A stretch of 56,257 nt of DNA from SHZI01 sp031395645 (GTDB lineage: Bacteria > Pseudomonadota > Gammaproteobacteria > Steroidobacterales > GCA-2729495). Where the stretch lies: the NCBI GenBank assembly GCA_031395645.1, contig JANNJM010000055.1, forward strand, positions 1-56,257, read 5' to 3'. Below are positions 25,411 to 33,493 of the stretch, piece after piece. Numbering within the stretch: position 1 is the first letter of the stretch; the number at the start of each line of letters is the position of its first letter. The position numbers and the translations under genes are program-made. The notes under the pieces were generated by a model. It was given only the letters and a program-made list of their open reading frames with translations. It ran no database searches and was not told the DNA's origin.

Positions 25411-26100
25411 TTAGCGGATGGATTTCCGGCCGCGGAGCTTCCTGCGTCGTGTGCTTGCAATGAGCCCCAGCAAGCCGGTACCCAGCAGCCAGGCGGCGCC
25501 GGGCGCCGGCACGACGGCAATATCCCCGTCGTGTACTGCCCAGCCGGGGATGAAGTTGGTGGTCTTGAAGGCGTCGCTCTGGTTGCCCTGAGTGAAGGTA
25601 AACGTCATCGCGTAGTCAGGAAAACCAGGCTCAGTAGTACCGGACCAGTACGTGCCCTGGATGTTCGAGAAGAGCGCCAGCAGCGCTGGATCGCCGCTGG
25701 TCAGGATCGTCGTGTTGGGCGTGCCGCCGAGCTCGACATAGAAGAGGTGGCCCATCTCACTGCCCGTGCAGCTAAAATTGTAAGCGCTCGTCGGATTTGA
25801 GCAAGTAGCATCCGGCACTGCGGTGCTCGGCAAGCGCCAGCCAGTTACCCCGCCTGCGTTGAGACTCGCCGCCCAGTCAACGGCGCTTTGCCAGCTCATC
25901 CTGCCGTCGGTTGTGTCCGTACCGTCATCGAATGCCGATCCCAGCGCGGCGTTTGCATCGGCCAGCCAGGTGAGATTGAGATCGGTGTCGTAGATGAGCC
26001 CGTTGCCGCGATCAAACAGCGACGCGTGCGCTGCCAATGGGAGACCGAGGAAAAAGCCGGCGCCAAGCAGGAAGGCGGATTCGCGAAAGATGCGTGCCAT
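25411..26100 (-). CDS. DUF1566 (Lcl-like) protein with PEP-CTERM-type sorting signal
   Basis: 229 residues. The signal peptide ends near LPLAAHAS. The body has the DUF1566 pattern: FDRGNGLIYDTDLNLTWLAD near the start, then WQSAVDWAASLN and GVTGWRLPS, then GTYWSGTTE. The C-terminus carries a PEP-CTERM-type tripartite signal: VPAPGAAWLLGTGLLGL, a hydrophobic helix, and a basic tail (STRRRKLRGRK). The motif is VPAP rather than the common VPEP, a known variant. Such proteins are processed by exosortase and shown on the surface with exopolysaccharide. No exosortase or EPS gene lies in the window. It is on the opposite strand to its large secreted neighbours. Confidence 0.85.
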   Translation of the reverse strand: MARIFRESAFLLGAGFFLGLPLAAHASLFDRGNGLIYDTDLNLTWLADANAALGSAFDDGTDTTDGRMSWQSAVDWAASLNAGGVTGWRLPSTAVPDATCSNPTSAYNFSCTGSEMGHLFYVELGGTPNTTILTSGDPALLALFSNIQGTYWSGTTEPGFPDYAMTFTFTQGNQSDAFKTTNFIPGWAVHDGDIAVVPAPGAAWLLGTGLLGLIASTRRRKLRGRKSIR

Positions 26101-26291
26101 GACAGAACCCCCGGAGAATAGTTGTTGTGCCGAAGGGAAGGACGTAACGACTATACGCCCCGTCAGGGCGGAGGCAATGGGGCGCTGCCTGGGTGCTGGC
26201 TGGCCGGCCCCGTACCGCGTTCCATTATGTAACCTGGTGAGGGCCCGGGCGGCTTCCGGGGGGTGCGATTGTTTCCCGCAGGCCGGGGCGA

Positions 26292-26334
26292 GACCGGCCC
26301 GTAACCCGTTGTGAGGAGTGGGTTTTGAACGGCC
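26292..26334 (+). repeat. 43-bp direct repeat, copy 1
   Basis: It begins GACCGGCCCGTAACC and contains GTTGTGAGGAGTGGG and TTTGAAC. Copy 2 at 29222-29264 matches at 40 of 43 positions by eye. The two copies bracket the RCC1 gene, and each is followed by an inverted repeat. Origin unknown. Confidence 0.75.
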
Positions 26335-26350
26335 CCTTGTCTAGACAAGG
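26335..26350. promoter_or_regulatory. Perfect 16-bp palindrome CCTTGTCTAGACAAGG
   Basis: The sequence equals its own reverse complement. It directly follows repeat copy 1 and ends 55 nt before the RCC1 start codon, a suitable place for an operator of a dimeric regulator. No regulator gene is adjacent. Confidence 0.45.
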
Positions 26351-26405
26351 CGCGTGGCTAAGCGTATTAAACCGGTTATAAGAATCAATAAACGGGGCTC
26401 GGGGA

Positions 26406-29189
26406 ATGTCGCGATTGACGTGGCACGCTCTACTTGGGCTACTGGCCACAGCCACCCTCGGCGCGCCGGTCAGCCTCATCACACTCGCGCCCGAGAAGGC
26501 AGCAGTGCTGGCGGGCTCAACCGCCTCCCCGTTTTTGGCCACGGGGCTCTTCACCGACTCAACGACCGGCCGGCTGGGCTATGCGACGCTCGGTGCGGGC
26601 GGCAATCACACCTGCTCGGTCGTTCACGGCGGCGGCGTGCGCTGCTGGGGCCAGAACGGCCTCGGCGAGCTCGGTAGTTCCGCGGCTGGCACGCAGAGCG
26701 CGGTGCCATTGAGCGTGCCGACCTTCAACAGCGCCACGGCCGTCGCCGGTGGCTTTCAGTTCACGGGCGCCGTGCTGACGGGCGCCAGCGTCCGCTGCTG
26801 GGGTGCGGGTACTTCGGGCCAGCTCGGCAATGGCGGCCTGGTCAGTACGTCGACGCCGGTCTCCGTCAGCGGGATCTCGAACGCCATCGCAGTCGGCGCC
26901 GGTTTCCAGCACGCGTGCGCGCTGCTGTCGACCGGTGGCGTACGGTGCTGGGGGGAGAACGGCAAAGGCCAGCTTGGCAATGACTCCACGACCGACTCGT
27001 CGACACCCGTGCCCGTGAGCGGTATCACGACGGCGGTCGGGCTCGCCGTTGGTGGCGAGTCGGCCTGTGCAGTCATCGCGGGCGGGGGTGTCCGTTGCTG
27101 GGGCGCGAACAATGTGGGCCAGCTCGGCAACGGCAGTCTCCTGGGTTCGTCGACGCCGGTTGCCGTCAGCGGCATCTCCACGGCCGTCGCGGCCGGTGCA
27201 GGCTTCGACTTCAACTGCGCGCTGCTGTCCGGCGGCGCCTTGCGCTGCTGGGGCGAAGGTCGTTCAGGCCAGCTCGGCAATGGCGCACTGGCCAGCTCGC
27301 CGACGCCAGTCCCGGTGACGCTGCCAGGCGAAGCCGTCGCGGTCGCTGCCGGCCTGTCCCATACCTGTGCGGTACTGAAAGACGACACCCTCCAGTGCTG
27401 GGGGTCGAATGGCAACGGCCAGCTTGGCAATGGCACGATCGTCGGCACGTTTCCGTCACCGGCCGGCGTTCCGGGCATCGACGACGCGATCACCGTATCC
27501 GCCGGCTTCAGCCACACCTGCGCGTCACTGAAAAGCGGCGCTGTTCGCTGCTGGGGCATCAACTCCGAGGGCCAGCTCGGCGCCGGCGTCACCTATCCCC
27601 GCACCGGTTCGCCGGTCGATGTGAACGGCACCGCGACCGCCATCGAGGCCGGCTACTACCACAACTGCGTTGTCCTGCCATCCAGCCGCGTCGCGTGCTG
27701 GGGCGGGAACCAGTTTGGCCAGACCGGGCAGCCGCCGCCTGCCGTGATTACCGTCGTGCCGGGCATCGTCTTCGGCCTGACGGACGTCGTCGATCTCGGG
27801 CTAGGTTTGGATCACGGCTGCGCGGTGTTAGCCAGCGGCCGCGCGCGCTGTTGGGGTCGCAACAATGACGCGCAACTCGGTGTCGGCAGCCTGACGCCGG
27901 CGCAGACGTCGCAGCCGCTGAACGTGTTCGACCTGACTACGGCGGTCCGCATCTCGGCGGGAGTGAAGCACACGTGCGCCGTGTTGGCCGACGGCACGGT
28001 GCAGTGCTGGGGCCGGAACGAGTTCGGACAGGTCGCATTCACGGGGGGCACCGGTATCACCGTCGGCTTTCCGGTCACCGTTCCGGGCATCACCACGGCG
28101 GTCGATGTCAGCGTCGGCGCCGATCACAGTTGCGCGCTGCTCTCCACGGGGAGCGTCTCCTGTTGGGGTCGGGGGCTGAACGGCCGGCTTGGCAACGGGG
28201 GCACAGCGAACTCGAATACGCCAGTCGCGGTCAGCTTCATCACGACGGCGACTGCCGTCTCCGCCGGCACCGATCACACCTGCGTCCGACTCGCCGCCCG
28301 GGAGATCCGCTGCTGGGGTGCCAACACGCGGGGGCAACTCGGCACCGGCTCGACAGTGCAGCCGTTCTTCTCCACGCCGGTCAACGCAATCAACGACGAC
28401 TTCGCGATCGATGTGTCGTCCGGACGCGAGTTCGGCTGCATGCTGGCCACGCCCGTCGTACGGTGCTTCGGTCGTGGTACCGATGGCCAGATCGGCAACA
28501 ACGCCTTCGTCGACCGGTCCGACGCGCAGACGGTGATCAACATCTCGACGGCCAACGCCGTGACGGCCGGCCAGTCCCATGCCTGTGCATTGCTCAACGA
28601 CAGCAGTCTCCGGTGCTGGGGCGACAATACCTTCGGCCAGCTCGGCCAGGGGACCGCACTCGGCACAGGCTCCGCATTACCCGTGCGGGTCCCCGGCATA
28701 ACGCTTGATGCCGTCGCGCTGTTCTGGAATGCAGGCGCCGCCGACGCCACGGCTGCCCGCAGTGGCCATGTCTGGTTCGATAACAACGGCGAGAACGCTA
28801 CCTTCGTCACTGCGTTCTATGGTTTGCGTTCGGGGGAGGGACCGATCCTAAGGTCCGGCGCCGATTCCGACGGGGACGGTGTCATCGATCAGGTTGATAA
28901 CTGTGTGAACGTCGCAAATGCCGACCAGCGCGACACCAACCAGGACGGCTACGGCAACATCTGCGATGCGGATCTGAACAACAGCTTGCTGGTGACGACG
29001 GCGGACTTCGCCATCATGCGCTCCGTGCTCAACGAGAGCGCGGCGTCGAGCGCCACGGCCGCTGATGCCGACATGAACGGGAGTGGAACTGTGACGACCG
29101 GTGATTTCGCCCTGTTGAGGGCCCGGATTAACACGGTGCCGGGCCCGTCAGGGTACTTCTGTGCCGGGACCATCCCATGCCTACCCTGA
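26406..29189 (+). CDS. Secreted RCC1-repeat protein (14 repeats) with TSP3-like and dockerin-like C-terminus
   Basis: 927 residues from ATG 26406 after a CGGGGA stretch, with a signal-like N-terminus (LLGLLATATLGAP). From about residue 70 to 745 there are 14 RCC1 repeats marked by RCWGxNxxGQLG-type motifs. Fourteen equals two seven-bladed propellers. Thirteen of the 14 repeats pair the CWG (or CFG) cysteine with a second cysteine about 10 residues before (e.g. HTCAVLADGTVQCWG), so each blade could hold one disulfide; the second repeat lacks the partner. The C-terminal region has TSP3-like loops (DSDGDGVIDQVDNC) and two dockerin-like loops (DLNNSLLVTTADF, DMNGSGTVTTGDF). It closes with GPSGYFCAGTIPC, matching the cysteine-rich protein at 20239. 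It is probably extracellular; ligand unknown. Confidence 0.85.
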   Translation: MSRLTWHALLGLLATATLGAPVSLITLAPEKAAVLAGSTASPFLATGLFTDSTTGRLGYATLGAGGNHTCSVVHGGGVRCWGQNGLGELGSSAAGTQSAVPLSVPTFNSATAVAGGFQFTGAVLTGASVRCWGAGTSGQLGNGGLVSTSTPVSVSGISNAIAVGAGFQHACALLSTGGVRCWGENGKGQLGNDSTTDSSTPVPVSGITTAVGLAVGGESACAVIAGGGVRCWGANNVGQLGNGSLLGSSTPVAVSGISTAVAAGAGFDFNCALLSGGALRCWGEGRSGQLGNGALASSPTPVPVTLPGEAVAVAAGLSHTCAVLKDDTLQCWGSNGNGQLGNGTIVGTFPSPAGVPGIDDAITVSAGFSHTCASLKSGAVRCWGINSEGQLGAGVTYPRTGSPVDVNGTATAIEAGYYHNCVVLPSSRVACWGGNQFGQTGQPPPAVITVVPGIVFGLTDVVDLGLGLDHGCAVLASGRARCWGRNNDAQLGVGSLTPAQTSQPLNVFDLTTAVRISAGVKHTCAVLADGTVQCWGRNEFGQVAFTGGTGITVGFPVTVPGITTAVDVSVGADHSCALLSTGSVSCWGRGLNGRLGNGGTANSNTPVAVSFITTATAVSAGTDHTCVRLAAREIRCWGANTRGQLGTGSTVQPFFSTPVNAINDDFAIDVSSGREFGCMLATPVVRCFGRGTDGQIGNNAFVDRSDAQTVINISTANAVTAGQSHACALLNDSSLRCWGDNTFGQLGQGTALGTGSALPVRVPGITLDAVALFWNAGAADATAARSGHVWFDNNGENATFVTAFYGLRSGEGPILRSGADSDGDGVIDQVDNCVNVANADQRDTNQDGYGNICDADLNNSLLVTTADFAIMRSVLNESAASSATAADADMNGSGTVTTGDFALLRARINTVPGPSGYFCAGTIPCLP

Positions 29190-29221
29190 TGCCGCTAACG
29201 GTCGCCGGTGTCGACTAGCAC

Positions 29222-29264
29222 GACCGGCCCGTAACCAGTTGTGAGGAGTGGGCTTTGAACAGCC
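29222..29264 (+). repeat. 43-bp direct repeat, copy 2
   Basis: It matches 26292-26334 at about 40 of 43 positions. It lies between the RCC1 gene and the sterol-desaturase-family gene, and is followed by GCCTA-5 nt-TAGGC (starting inside the repeat end at 29262). TATACT (29265-29270) in that dyad loop could be a -10 element for the next gene, which starts at 29283. Confidence 0.75.
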
Positions 29265-29282
29265 TATACTTTAGGCATTCTG

Positions 29283-30071
29283 ATGGACCGCATTCTTCTC
29301 TTTGCCCAAGCCAAGGGCGGCATCGTCCTGTTGACGCTGCTGGCGTTTCTCCTGCTCGAGCGGCTGTTCCCGGTGGCGCGCGCCGTGGGCGGATGGCGCC
29401 GTGTCGGCCGCAACCTGACGCTGGCGGGCCTGAACGGGGTACTGGGATGGGCCGTGGTGGTGCCTGTTTCCGCCGCTGCGGCACACTGGGCGCCTGACTG
29501 GCGACCGTTGTGGCTGACGGGCTCTCTGGGCCTCGGGTTCGACCTCCTGTTGCTCGATGGCTGGATCTACTGGTGGCACCGGGCCAACCACCGCTGGCCG
29601 CTGCTGTGGCGTTTCCACGAGGTGCATCATCTCGACGAGTTCCTCGATGCGAGTTCCGCCCTGCGTTTCCATTCCGGTGAGGTTTTGCTGTCCGCAATCG
29701 TACGGGCGCTGGTGATTTTTGTGACCGGTATGCCGCTGGCCAGTGTGGTCGTCTTCGAGACTTTGCTGGCTGTGGTCGTCATGTTCCACCACTCCAATCT
29801 GCACCTGCCCCGGGCCTTCGAGCGGGGGCTGTCGCTCGTGATCGTGACGCCGTCTATTCATTGGGTGCATCACCACGCGACGCGGGCGGACACGGATTCG
29901 AATTACGCGACGGTACTGTCGGTATGGGATCGGCTGTTTGGCAGCCGCAGCGGCACCCGCCGTACTGTCGACATGATCATTGGTGTTGAGGATCACAATG
30001 AGGAGCCAATCATCGGGTTGCTCAAGCGGCCGTTCCTGTCAGCGGCCGCGCGGCTTCCGCGCCCATCGTGA
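29283..30071 (+). CDS. Sterol desaturase / fatty acid hydroxylase family membrane protein
   Basis: 262 residues with about four transmembrane segments and the di-iron histidine clusters of the family: WHRANH near residue 100, FHEVHHLD near 115, MFHHSNLH near 160 and HWVHHHATR near 195. These enzymes insert oxygen or double bonds into lipid chains at the membrane. Bacterial members act on varied lipids such as fatty acids, ornithine lipids or carotenoids, and the substrate here is unknown. ATG 29283 lies 12 nt after a TATACT hexamer with no obvious ribosome-binding site. The stop overlaps the murI start by 4 nt (GTGA), so the two are translationally coupled. Confidence 0.88.
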   Translation: MDRILLFAQAKGGIVLLTLLAFLLLERLFPVARAVGGWRRVGRNLTLAGLNGVLGWAVVVPVSAAAAHWAPDWRPLWLTGSLGLGFDLLLLDGWIYWWHRANHRWPLLWRFHEVHHLDEFLDASSALRFHSGEVLLSAIVRALVIFVTGMPLASVVVFETLLAVVVMFHHSNLHLPRAFERGLSLVIVTPSIHWVHHHATRADTDSNYATVLSVWDRLFGSRSGTRRTVDMIIGVEDHNEEPIIGLLKRPFLSAAARLPRPS

Positions 30072-30901
30072 ATCGTACCGGCCCCATCGGCATTTTCGAC
30101 TCCGGCGCAGGCGGCCTGTCGGTCTGGCGCGAGATCGTCCGTGAGCTGCCGCACGAGGACACTGTCTATTTCGCCGATCAGGTGCACATGCCGTACGGGC
30201 CGCGCACGGAAGAGGAGTTGCGACGGTTCTGCACAGCCATCACCCGCTATCTCGTTGCGCAGGGTTGCAAGGCCATTGTCGTGGCGTGCAATACGGCGTC
30301 GGCCGCCGCACTCAAGCACCTGCGCGAGACCTTTCCGTCATTGCCGTCGATCGGGATGGAGCCGGCGGTAAAGCCGGCGGCCGGGTCCACGAAGTCCGGT
30401 GTGGTCGGCATCATGGCGACACCGGCGACTTTCCAGGGCCGTTTGTTCCAGGCCACCGTGGGCCGGCACGCGAGCTCCATCAGGCTCATCAATCAGGTGT
30501 GCGACGGACTGGCCGAGCAGGTTGAACGCGGTGAGCTCAATACGCCGGCGACCGAAGCCATGCTGCGTCGCTATCTCGAGCCGATGCTTACCGCCGGAGC
30601 GGACGCGGTGGTGCTCGCGTGCACTCACTACCCGTTCGTGATTGAACTCATACGGCAGATCGTCGGCCCGGACGTCCAGGTGATTGATCCGGCGCCAGCC
30701 ATTGCCCGTCACGCGCGCCGGACGCTGGACGAGCATGGCCTGTTGTCGCCGCAGACCGAGATCGGTACGCACCAGTTCCTGACTACGGGGACCACGGCAG
30801 GCTTCGCGTCGCTGCTGCACAGACTGCTGGGTGTCGAGAGTGACGTCTGCGAGGCCACGTGGCGGGGCGCAGAACTTGTGGTTGCGGTCCGGAGTGCCTA
30901 G
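30068..30901 (+). CDS. murI: Glutamate racemase
   Basis: 277 residues; converts L-glutamate to D-glutamate for peptidoglycan synthesis. The N-terminal IGIFDSGAGGLSVWREI is the family signature. The two catalytic cysteines sit in VVACNTASAAA and LACTHYPFVI, and MPYGPRTEEEL is the conserved substrate loop. The GTG start at 30068 overlaps the stop of the desaturase-family gene. The stop overlaps the convergent rsxA stop region by 4 nt. It is an essential housekeeping gene sitting at the edge of the accessory block. Confidence 0.96.
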   Translation: MNRTGPIGIFDSGAGGLSVWREIVRELPHEDTVYFADQVHMPYGPRTEEELRRFCTAITRYLVAQGCKAIVVACNTASAAALKHLRETFPSLPSIGMEPAVKPAAGSTKSGVVGIMATPATFQGRLFQATVGRHASSIRLINQVCDGLAEQVERGELNTPATEAMLRRYLEPMLTAGADAVVLACTHYPFVIELIRQIVGPDVQVIDPAPAIARHARRTLDEHGLLSPQTEIGTHQFLTTGTTAGFASLLHRLLGVESDVCEATWRGAELVVAVRSA

Positions 30902-31452
30902 CTGCCGAACCCCGAGAAGCCGAGCACCGCGAGCGACATCATCCCGAGCGTGATCAGGGCGATGGCCGGTCCGCGCAGTGCCGTCGGGACTGGCGCCTGT
31001 TCGAGACGCGGACGCAGGCCTGAAAACAGCAGCAGCACGAGGCTGAAGCCGACGCCGGCGCCGAAGCCCAAAGCGATCGCGCCTGCGAAGCTATCCGAAG
31101 TGCCAGCCGTCAGCAGCGCCACGCCGAGCACGGCGCAGTTGGTCGTGATCAGCGGCAGGTGTTGGCCGGACAGCCGAACGACCCGGTTTACGCCCTGCAC
31201 GGCGAGCAGGGTTAGCGCGAGAAAGCCCATGATCCGCAGGTACGGCAGCTCGTAGGGCGTAAGTACCCACCGGTCCAGCAGGTAGCTCAGGGCCGCGGTA
31301 ATCGTCAGGACGGCCGTGGTGGCGAGCGCCACGCCCCTGACGTCATCGAGGCGGGTGCCGGCGCCGACCACGGGGCACAGTCCCAGCAACCGCTCCAGGA
31401 CGAAATTGTTGATGGTGGCCGCAGCGACGGCCATGAGCAGGAGTTCAGTCAT
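30898..31452 (-). CDS. rsxA: Rnf/Rsx electron transport complex subunit A
   Basis: 184 residues with six predicted transmembrane helices. NNFVLERLLGLCPVVGAGTR near the N-terminus and HLPLITTNCAVLGVALL in the middle carry the two conserved cysteines that, with those of RsxE, ligate the membrane 2Fe-2S cluster. It overlaps metG by one base and is the last gene of the kinase-pilU-pilT-metG-rsxA run. The expected next gene, rsxB, is missing; rsxC-D-G-E-nth resume on the same strand 14.3 kb downstream. If the complex still forms, rsxA is transcribed separately from its partners. Confidence 0.95.
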   Translation of the reverse strand: MTELLLMAVAAATINNFVLERLLGLCPVVGAGTRLDDVRGVALATTAVLTITAALSYLLDRWVLTPYELPYLRIMGFLALTLLAVQGVNRVVRLSGQHLPLITTNCAVLGVALLTAGTSDSFAGAIALGFGAGVGFSLVLLLFSGLRPRLEQAPVPTALRGPAIALITLGMMSLAVLGFSGFGS

Positions 31453-33488
31453 CAGGTCACGCGGGTGCCTGCCGGTGCCGGGGCATCGGGGCCGACGAGG
31501 AACAGTCCGGCGTCCCCGCCTGCGGCCAGCACCATGCCCTCAGAAATGCCGAAACGCATTTTCCGCGGCTTAAGATTGGCGACCAGGATTACCTGCCTGC
31601 CCTTGAGGCTTTCCGGCGCGTAGGCCGACTTGATCCCCGAGAGCACTGTGCGCTGCTCGGTGCCGATATCGAGGACGAGGCGCACGAGCTTGTCCGCGCC
31701 TTCGACGGCCTCTGCATGGAGCACGGTGGCAATGCGCAGGTCGACTTTCTGGAAGTCCGCCAGCTCGATTTCCACGCTGCCTGCCGCCACAGTGACGGGT
31801 GGCGGCGCTTGGGATACTGGGCTGTCGTTGGGCTTTTCCATGGAGGCTTCCACCATACGGGAGACGGCGCCCGGGTCAACCCGGACGAGAAGGGGTTCGT
31901 AAGTCGCAATCTGCGAACCGAGCAGCGGCGTGGCGCGGCCGGCCCACGTGACCGGCCCGGACTGCAGGAATTCGGCTGCCTGTGCCGTGACCCGCGGAAG
32001 CACCGGCGCGAGGTAAGTCATCAGCACCCGAAACAGGTTGAGCCCCTGCGTGCACACCAGCTGGACGCGCGGCAGAGTGGCCGGATCCCGCGCAAGGACC
32101 CAGGGCTTCTGCTCGTCAATGTACTTGTTGGCGGCATCGGCGAGCTGCATGGTTTCGCGCATGGCGCGGCCATATTCGAGCTGCTCGAAGGCCTGGCCGA
32201 TGCTGTCGCCGGCAGCCACGAATTTCTGGTAGAGCTCCGGGGCATCCAGTGTGCCGGCCAGCTGACCGCCGAAACTCTGACTGATGAAGCCAGCGCAACG
32301 GCTGGCCAGGTTCACCACCTTGCCCACCAGGTCGGCGTTCACGCGGGCAACGAAGTCGTCCAGGTTGAGGTCGAGGTCATCGAGGCCCGCACCGAGCTTG
32401 AAGGCGAAGTAGTAGCGCAGGTACTCCGGGTCGAGGTGCTGCAGGTAGGTGTGCGCGGCAATACCAGTACCGCGGGACTTGGACATTTTCTGGCCGTTCA
32501 CGGTAAGAAAACCGTGCACGTGTACGGCCGTCGGCTTGCGGAAACCCGCTCCCTCGAGCAGGGCCGGCCAGAACAGCGTGTGGAAGTAGAGGATGTCCTT
32601 ACCGATGAAGTGGTGCAGTTCTGCGGTGCTGTCCGGGCCCCAGGCGGCAGCGAACTCGCCAGCCGGACGGCCCGTCTTCTGCAGCCAGTTCTGGTGGCTG
32701 GCCATGTAGCCAACCGGCGCGTCGAGCCAGACGTAAAAGTACTTGTCGTCCGTGCCGGGGATGCGGAAGCCGAAGTACGGGGCGTCGCGGGAAATGTCCC
32801 AGTCGCGCAGGCCGGCTGTGAACCATTCCTGGAGCTTCCGCGCGACGCTCTCCTGCACATGCCCGCCGGCAAGCCAGCGGTTCAGGCTCTCTTCAAAGGC
32901 TGCCAGCCGGAAGAAGTAGTGCACCGACGCCTTTTCCACCGGCGCCGAGCCTGAAACCACCGAACGGGCGTTCTTCAGCTCGGTGGGTGAGTAGGTGGCG
33001 CCGCAGCTCTCGCAGCTGTCGCCGTACTGGTCGGGTGTGCCGCACACGGGGCAGTCGCCGCGGATGAAGCGGTCGGGCAGGAACATTCCAGCCTCCGCGT
33101 CGTAGGCCTGCTGGATCGTCCGCTGGGTAATCAGTCCGCGTGAGTTGAGCTCGGCATAGAAGTGTTCCACCAGCGCGCGGTTTTCCTCCGAGTGGGTGGT
33201 GTGGTAGTTGTCGTGGCCGATACCGAACCCGGCAAAATCCTGGCGGTGCCCGGCGCGGATCTTTTCGACGAGCGTCTCAGGCGAGACGCCGAGCTCCCTC
33301 GCCTTGAGCATGATCGGCGTGCCGTGGGCGTCGCTGGCACAGAGGTAGGTGACATCGTGGCCCGCGAGACGCAGGTACCGGACCCAGATGTCGGTCTGCA
33401 CGTGCTCCACCAGGTGACCGATGTGGATCGGCGTGTTTGCGTAGGGCAGCGCGCTGGTAACCAGGATTTTTCGGGGCGGGGCAGGCAC
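31452..33488 (-). CDS. metG: Methionyl-tRNA synthetase
   Basis: 678 residues. Class I synthetase with the HIGH-type motif in NTPIHIGHLVEH and the KMSKS loop GQKMSKSRGTG near residue 335. A zinc knuckle CPVCGTPDQYGDSCESCG lies near residue 145. A C-terminal tRNA-binding (Trbp111/EMAPII-like) domain covers about residues 575-678 (ADFQKVDLRIATV, LKPRKMRFGISEGMVLAAG). The start is GTG 33488. TATAAT lies only 5 nt upstream, so a metG-specific transcript would be nearly leaderless; alternatively it is read from the pilT operon 17 nt upstream. In many gammaproteobacteria metG is divergent from mrp; here the pil genes intervene. Confidence 0.97.
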   Translation of the reverse strand: MPAPPRKILVTSALPYANTPIHIGHLVEHVQTDIWVRYLRLAGHDVTYLCASDAHGTPIMLKARELGVSPETLVEKIRAGHRQDFAGFGIGHDNYHTTHSEENRALVEHFYAELNSRGLITQRTIQQAYDAEAGMFLPDRFIRGDCPVCGTPDQYGDSCESCGATYSPTELKNARSVVSGSAPVEKASVHYFFRLAAFEESLNRWLAGGHVQESVARKLQEWFTAGLRDWDISRDAPYFGFRIPGTDDKYFYVWLDAPVGYMASHQNWLQKTGRPAGEFAAAWGPDSTAELHHFIGKDILYFHTLFWPALLEGAGFRKPTAVHVHGFLTVNGQKMSKSRGTGIAAHTYLQHLDPEYLRYYFAFKLGAGLDDLDLNLDDFVARVNADLVGKVVNLASRCAGFISQSFGGQLAGTLDAPELYQKFVAAGDSIGQAFEQLEYGRAMRETMQLADAANKYIDEQKPWVLARDPATLPRVQLVCTQGLNLFRVLMTYLAPVLPRVTAQAAEFLQSGPVTWAGRATPLLGSQIATYEPLLVRVDPGAVSRMVEASMEKPNDSPVSQAPPPVTVAAGSVEIELADFQKVDLRIATVLHAEAVEGADKLVRLVLDIGTEQRTVLSGIKSAYAPESLKGRQVILVANLKPRKMRFGISEGMVLAAGGDAGLFLVGPDAPAPAGTRVT

Positions 33489-33493
33489 GCCGC

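Larger units (their letters stand above)
26101..26405. other. Intergenic region with a repeat and a palindrome upstream of the RCC1 gene
   Basis: 305 nt without a supported gene, between divergent genes. It holds the first copy of a 43-bp repeat (26292-26334), a perfect 16-bp palindrome (26335-26350), and an AT-richer stretch (TATTAAACCGGTTATAAG near 26365-26382) in which ACCGGT is a further small palindrome. The AT-rich part could be the promoter region of the RCC1 gene. Confidence 0.5.

Noticed and set aside
26292..29264. Integron attC sites or a tRNA fragment in the 43-bp repeats
   Set aside because: The core GTTRRRY/RYYYAAC pairs of attC are not present in the right places. The GTTCAAA on the reverse strand is not set in a tRNA cloverleaf. 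No integrase is in the window.
16607..30901. Prophage or transposon carrying the accessory block
   Set aside because: No integrase, transposase, phage structural gene or target-site duplication was found. The block may be an insertion, but its mechanism is not visible.
31716..32954. Plus-strand frame of 412 codons opposite metG
   Set aside because: Shadow of metG.
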